In this document: one piece after another, positions 6,363 to 8,521 of the stretch
Position numbering within the stretch: the first letter of the stretch is position 1
How the letters are laid out: each line of letters opens with the position of its first letter
NCBI GenBank assembly: GCA_015066165.1
Contig: SVOX01000061.1
Coordinates: forward strand, 1-8,521
DNA: 8,521 bases
Reading direction: 5' to 3'
DNA from: Oscillospiraceae bacterium
GTDB lineage: Bacteria > Bacillota > Clostridia > Oscillospirales > Acutalibacteraceae
Program-made: the position numbers and the translations under genes
Notes under the pieces: model-generated
Told to the model about the DNA's origin: nothing
Databases searched by the model: none
The model's input: only the letters and a program-made list of their open reading frames with translations

Positions 6363-7361
6363 TTATACCAAATCTTTTAACATATTACCAGCATAATTTT
6401 TTTCGCTTAAAGATATTATGAAAACAATACCCATTAAAATCAGCGAGATACCAACTGCAGAATTTGTTTGAAAATATGAAAATTCGAGGGTTTTGGTGTT
6501 TGAAAGAACGGTAAGTGAAATGTTAAAAATTTTTATAAAGGCGTATGTGAAAAGTGTACTGCAAAGGGCATGGAAAATTCGGCAAATAATAAATTTTAAA
6601 TAGTTGATTTTTAGTCCTTTTGAAAGAGCAAAAATTTGACACCAAACACAAAGTCCGCCAAAACCTAAAAGAAATGATATGAGATAGATGTTTCGAGTAG
6701 AAGATATACCGCTTGTGACCTCTAAAATAACTTTCAAGCCGTTTAAAAAGGGTAGAAATTTTTGATATTCGTTTATGTAGCCCACAATTACACAAAACAG
6801 AATAACGTATCCTGAAATGCTTATAAGTGTTGAACAAGCGGCAGCGGCACTGGCTGTAAAATTGTCTATTAAGTTTTCCCGAAGTGTTTTAACGGGGAGA
6901 GTTTGTGTGGTTTTTTTGTTTAAAAAAAGTGCCATAATTATTGACGGTAAAATATGTGCCAAAAAGAGAAAAACGCCTATTTTTTTGCTTTGAAATATGG
7001 CGTTGCCAACCGCTAAAATTATAAATGCCGGACCTGCGTTTATGCAGTAATAAAGCATATTCTCTTTGGCTTCTTTTGAAAGGTCGGACTCATTTAGCAT
7101 TTTTGCGCCAAGCGGATACCCACCTATTAGTGAAAGCAAAAAAATACAGTTTTTTTGTGACAGTTTTATGGTTTCAAGTATTTTTGATTTTAAAATAAAT
7201 AAAACACAAAAAGTAAACGGAAAAAGTGACGGTATAACAATTTTTCCGCAAATCACAAGACCCGAAATGGCACTGTTTGTGCAAATTTTTGGGTCTTTTA
7301 ATATTAAAAAACCAAGAAATGAAACCGCTAAAATACAACAAAATGATATAACTTTTTTCAC
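6363..7361 (-). CDS. ylbJ: Sporulation integral membrane protein YlbJ
   Basis: A 332-aa polytopic membrane protein with about eight hydrophobic segments, spread from residues 1-22 to 301-318. Family signatures are VIPSLFPF (42-49), GGYPLGAK (80-87), NAGPAFI (108-114), LEVTSGIS (213-220) and GFGGLCVWCQI (233-243), the YlbJ form of the nucleoside-recognition (Gate) membrane fold. In Bacillus, YlbJ is a sigma-E-controlled mother-cell protein needed for heat-resistant spores; its transported substrate, if any, is unknown. At 332 aa it is shorter than the roughly 400-aa Bacillus protein, mostly through short loops. The start is GTG at 7361 with AGGTGA five bases ahead; no better in-frame ATG lies upstream. 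It is divergent from yqfC, another sigma-E gene, and leads an operon with the 71-aa cysteine protein. A generic Gate-domain transporter is the alternative, but the sporulation context favours YlbJ. Confidence 0.87.
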   Translation of the reverse strand: MKKVISFCCILAVSFLGFLILKDPKICTNSAISGLVICGKIVIPSLFPFTFCVLFILKSKILETIKLSQKNCIFLLSLIGGYPLGAKMLNESDLSKEAKENMLYYCINAGPAFIILAVGNAIFQSKKIGVFLFLAHILPSIIMALFLNKKTTQTLPVKTLRENLIDNFTASAAAACSTLISISGYVILFCVIVGYINEYQKFLPFLNGLKVILEVTSGISSTRNIYLISFLLGFGGLCVWCQIFALSKGLKINYLKFIICRIFHALCSTLFTYAFIKIFNISLTVLSNTKTLEFSYFQTNSAVGISLILMGIVFIISLSEKNYAGNMLKDLV

Positions 7362-7373
7362 TGTATCACCTAT

Positions 7374-7402
7374 GAATTATTTTATTTTTGTTTTCATACC
7401 AT
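7374..7402 (+). promoter_or_regulatory. Likely sigma-E promoter of yqfC-yqfD
   Basis: The -10 CATACCAT (7395-7402) matches the sigma-E consensus CATACAHT at seven of eight positions. GAATTAT (7374-7380), 14 bases upstream, is a partial -35 match, five of seven. The predicted start near 7409 is at the AAGGGAG ribosome binding site. In Bacillus subtilis yqfC-yqfD belong to the sigma-E regulon. It is interleaved with the ylbJ promoter on the opposite strand. Confidence 0.5.
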
Positions 7403-7407
7403 TATTA
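7379..7407 (-). promoter_or_regulatory. Possible sigma-E promoter of ylbJ
   Basis: On the minus strand, -35-like TAATAAT (7407-7401) matches the Bacillus sigma-E -35 pattern (KMATATT) at six of seven positions. A 14-base spacer leads to AATAAAAT (7386-7379), six of eight against CATACAHT. The predicted start near 7372 lies right at the AGGTGA ribosome binding site. AT-rich sequence gives chance matches, so confidence is modest; the known sigma-E control of ylbJ supports it. Confidence 0.4.
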
Positions 7408-7425
7408 CAAGGGAGTTGTGTTATT

Positions 7426-7719
7426 TTGGCTAAAAAAATGAAAATTGAAACACAAAAGCAAAAGGAAAAATGGAATATATTTTCGGGTGAAGAACTATCA
7501 AAATCGGCTTTAATAGGACCAAGGTTGGAGTTTTTTTCTAACAGGCAATTAATTCTTGAAGGGTGTTTAGGACTTCTCGAATATAACGATAATTTCCTGA
7601 AATTACGGCTTTTAAAAGGGGCTTTGGTGCTTGAAGGAACCGGTTTTGATATTGTTTCTTTTGAAGAAAAAACAATAGTTGTAAAAGGTGAATTTTCTCG
7701 CTTGGAATTTTGTGTTTAA
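7426..7719 (+). CDS. yqfC: Sporulation protein YqfC
   Basis: The frame stays open far upstream, but the real protein is 97 aa from the TTG at 7426. The ribosome binding site AAGGGAG (7409-7415) sits ten bases before that TTG and 22 bases before the next ATG (7438). The 97-aa length matches the family (about 95 aa), and a longer product would run through the ylbJ start region. The sequence from GPRLEFFSNRQLILEGCLGL onward is typical of YqfC: the invariant NRQ (residue 40 onward), then repeated short beta strands and turns (LKLRLLKGALVLEGTGFDI, then a final VVKGEFSRLEF). YqfC is a small mother-cell protein of the sigma-E regulon with no known biochemical role, nearly always paired with YqfD. 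It has no membrane segment. The yqfD ATG lies ten bases after its stop, so the two form one operon. Confidence 0.92.
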   Translation: MAKKMKIETQKQKEKWNIFSGEELSKSALIGPRLEFFSNRQLILEGCLGLLEYNDNFLKLRLLKGALVLEGTGFDIVSFEEKTIVVKGEFSRLEFCV

Positions 7720-7729
7720 GGGTGTTTGT

Positions 7730-8521
7730 ATGCTATATATTTACAGGTTTTTAGGCGGTTTTTTAACTGTTGAATTTTATGGAATATACCCTGAAAAAGT
7801 GCTTAATTTATGTGCTAAAAACGGAATTTATATTTGGTCGGCAAAATATAAAAAGCAAAGAATTGTATGCAAAATTACGGTACGTGATTTTTTAAAACTT
7901 CGCACAATTTTACGAAAAAGCGGTATAAGAGCTCATATACTTGAAAAAAAGGGTTTCCCTTTTTTTATTAAACGTTACAACAGCCGATTTGGTATTTTTT
8001 TCGGTTTTATTATATTTTTGTCGTTTTTACAGGTAATGTCGGGCTATATTTGGGTGGTCAGAGTGGTTGGAAATGAGCAAGTCCCAACTCAAAAAATATT
8101 AACCGACTGTCAAAATATTGGCATAAAAGCGGGTATTAGAAAAAGCAAAATTAACGCTAAAGCCGATGCGCAGGAATTGCTATTAGAGAATAATAAATTG
8201 GCTTGGGGCAGTTTTAATGTAGAGGGTTGTATATTAACCGTTAACGTTACGGAAATTACAAACGAGAAAAAGCAAGCGGGTGACGCCGCTAACCTTGTGG
8301 CTGTGGCTGACGGAGTTATAAAGCGTATTGACGTGAAAGCAGGGGACTGCGTTGTTAAAGTTGGTGATATTGTGAGTAAAGGTGACGTTTTGGTTTCGGG
8401 CGTTATTGAAACACTTACAGGTACACGGTTTGTGCATTCTAAAGGTGAAATAATAGCACAAACCAAAACCGAAATCCGCTTTGAAGAACCACTTTTAAGA
8501 ACACAATTTTTTGATACGGGC
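7730..8521 (+). CDS. yqfD: Sporulation protein YqfD, 3' end outside window
   Basis: The reading frame from the ATG at 7730 stays open to the last base, giving 264 residues of an expected 390-400. The start has AAGGG (7718-7722) seven bases ahead, overlapping the yqfC stop codon, so translation is coupled. Residues 1-80 form the N-terminal domain (FLTVEFYGIYPEKVLNLCAKNGIYIW, then VRDFLKLR and EKKGFPFF). One membrane helix spans about 87-109, ending SGYIWVVRVVGN. The part after it begins with a FtsQ/POTRA-like small domain (about 110-178), then NLVAVADGVIKRIDVKAGDCVVKVGDIVSKGDVLVSG (188-224), a lipoyl/barrel-like segment resembling secretion adaptor proteins. YqfD is a mother-cell sporulation membrane protein of the sigma-E regulon with unknown biochemical role. 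In many Bacillota phoH and ybeY follow yqfD, so they may lie beyond the window edge. The identification is secure. Confidence 0.93.
   Translation, partial: MLYIYRFLGGFLTVEFYGIYPEKVLNLCAKNGIYIWSAKYKKQRIVCKITVRDFLKLRTILRKSGIRAHILEKKGFPFFIKRYNSRFGIFFGFIIFLSFLQVMSGYIWVVRVVGNEQVPTQKILTDCQNIGIKAGIRKSKINAKADAQELLLENNKLAWGSFNVEGCILTVNVTEITNEKKQAGDAANLVAVADGVIKRIDVKAGDCVVKVGDIVSKGDVLVSGVIETLTGTRFVHSKGEIIAQTKTEIRFEEPLLRTQFFDTG

Noticed and set aside
7066..7425. Long N-terminal extension of the yqfC reading frame
   Set aside because: It lies antisense to ylbJ, has no ribosome binding site of its own, and YqfC family length fits the TTG start at 7426.
8110..8466. Minus-strand reading frames opposite yqfD
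   Set aside because: The plus strand encodes a clear YqfD here; the antisense frames are low-complexity shadows.
1..8521. Defence system, prophage, mobile element or CRISPR array
   Set aside because: No transposase, integrase, nuclease, helicase or toxin motifs, no direct repeat series and no terminal inverted repeats were seen.

Overview
The window is AT-rich DNA from an endospore-forming Bacillota, most likely a Clostridia/Oscillospirales-type gut lineage. That placement is inference: it rests on four sporulation genes (spoIIE, ylbJ, yqfC, yqfD), strong AGGAGG-type ribosome binding sites, standard-code stops and the clostridial flavour of the hypothetical proteins. I see no rRNA, tRNA, CRISPR, insertion sequence, phage gene or attachment site. 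Gene order is compact, with no gene-free stretch above about 120 bases.

Layout. (1) Bases 1-1848, plus strand: the 3' three-quarters of spoIIE, the membrane PP2C-type phosphatase that activates sigma-F in the forespore; its 5' end is outside the window. (2) A bidirectional hairpin terminator at 1873-1904 separates it from a convergent minus-strand operon, read 3899 to 1964: a flavin-reductase-like FMN protein, a YfcE metallophosphodiesterase and an SGNH/GDSL hydrolase, with 3-4 base gaps. (3) Between 3900 and 4018 lie two back-to-back sigma-A-like promoters, one for that operon and one for the plus-strand 545-aa membrane protein (4019-5656), a conserved type without known function. A 123-aa anchored or secreted protein (5707-6078) follows. 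(4) A second bidirectional terminator (6088-6119) separates these from a minus-strand pair, ylbJ (GTG start at 7361) and a 71-aa four-cysteine protein (6340-6125). (5) Divergent from ylbJ, across 64 bases carrying two interleaved sigma-E-like promoters, run yqfC (TTG start at 7426) and yqfD, which leaves the window at 8521.

How they work together. SpoIIE triggers sigma-F in the forespore, which leads to sigma-E activation in the mother cell. YlbJ, YqfC and YqfD are mother-cell proteins controlled by sigma-E in Bacillus, so the right end looks like a mother-cell sporulation island and the left end holds the early trigger. The central genes look like general metabolism and envelope functions. 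I did not find a clearly new multi-gene system. The least explained items are the 71-aa cysteine protein in the ylbJ operon, the 545-aa/123-aa membrane pair, and the very compact promoter regions.
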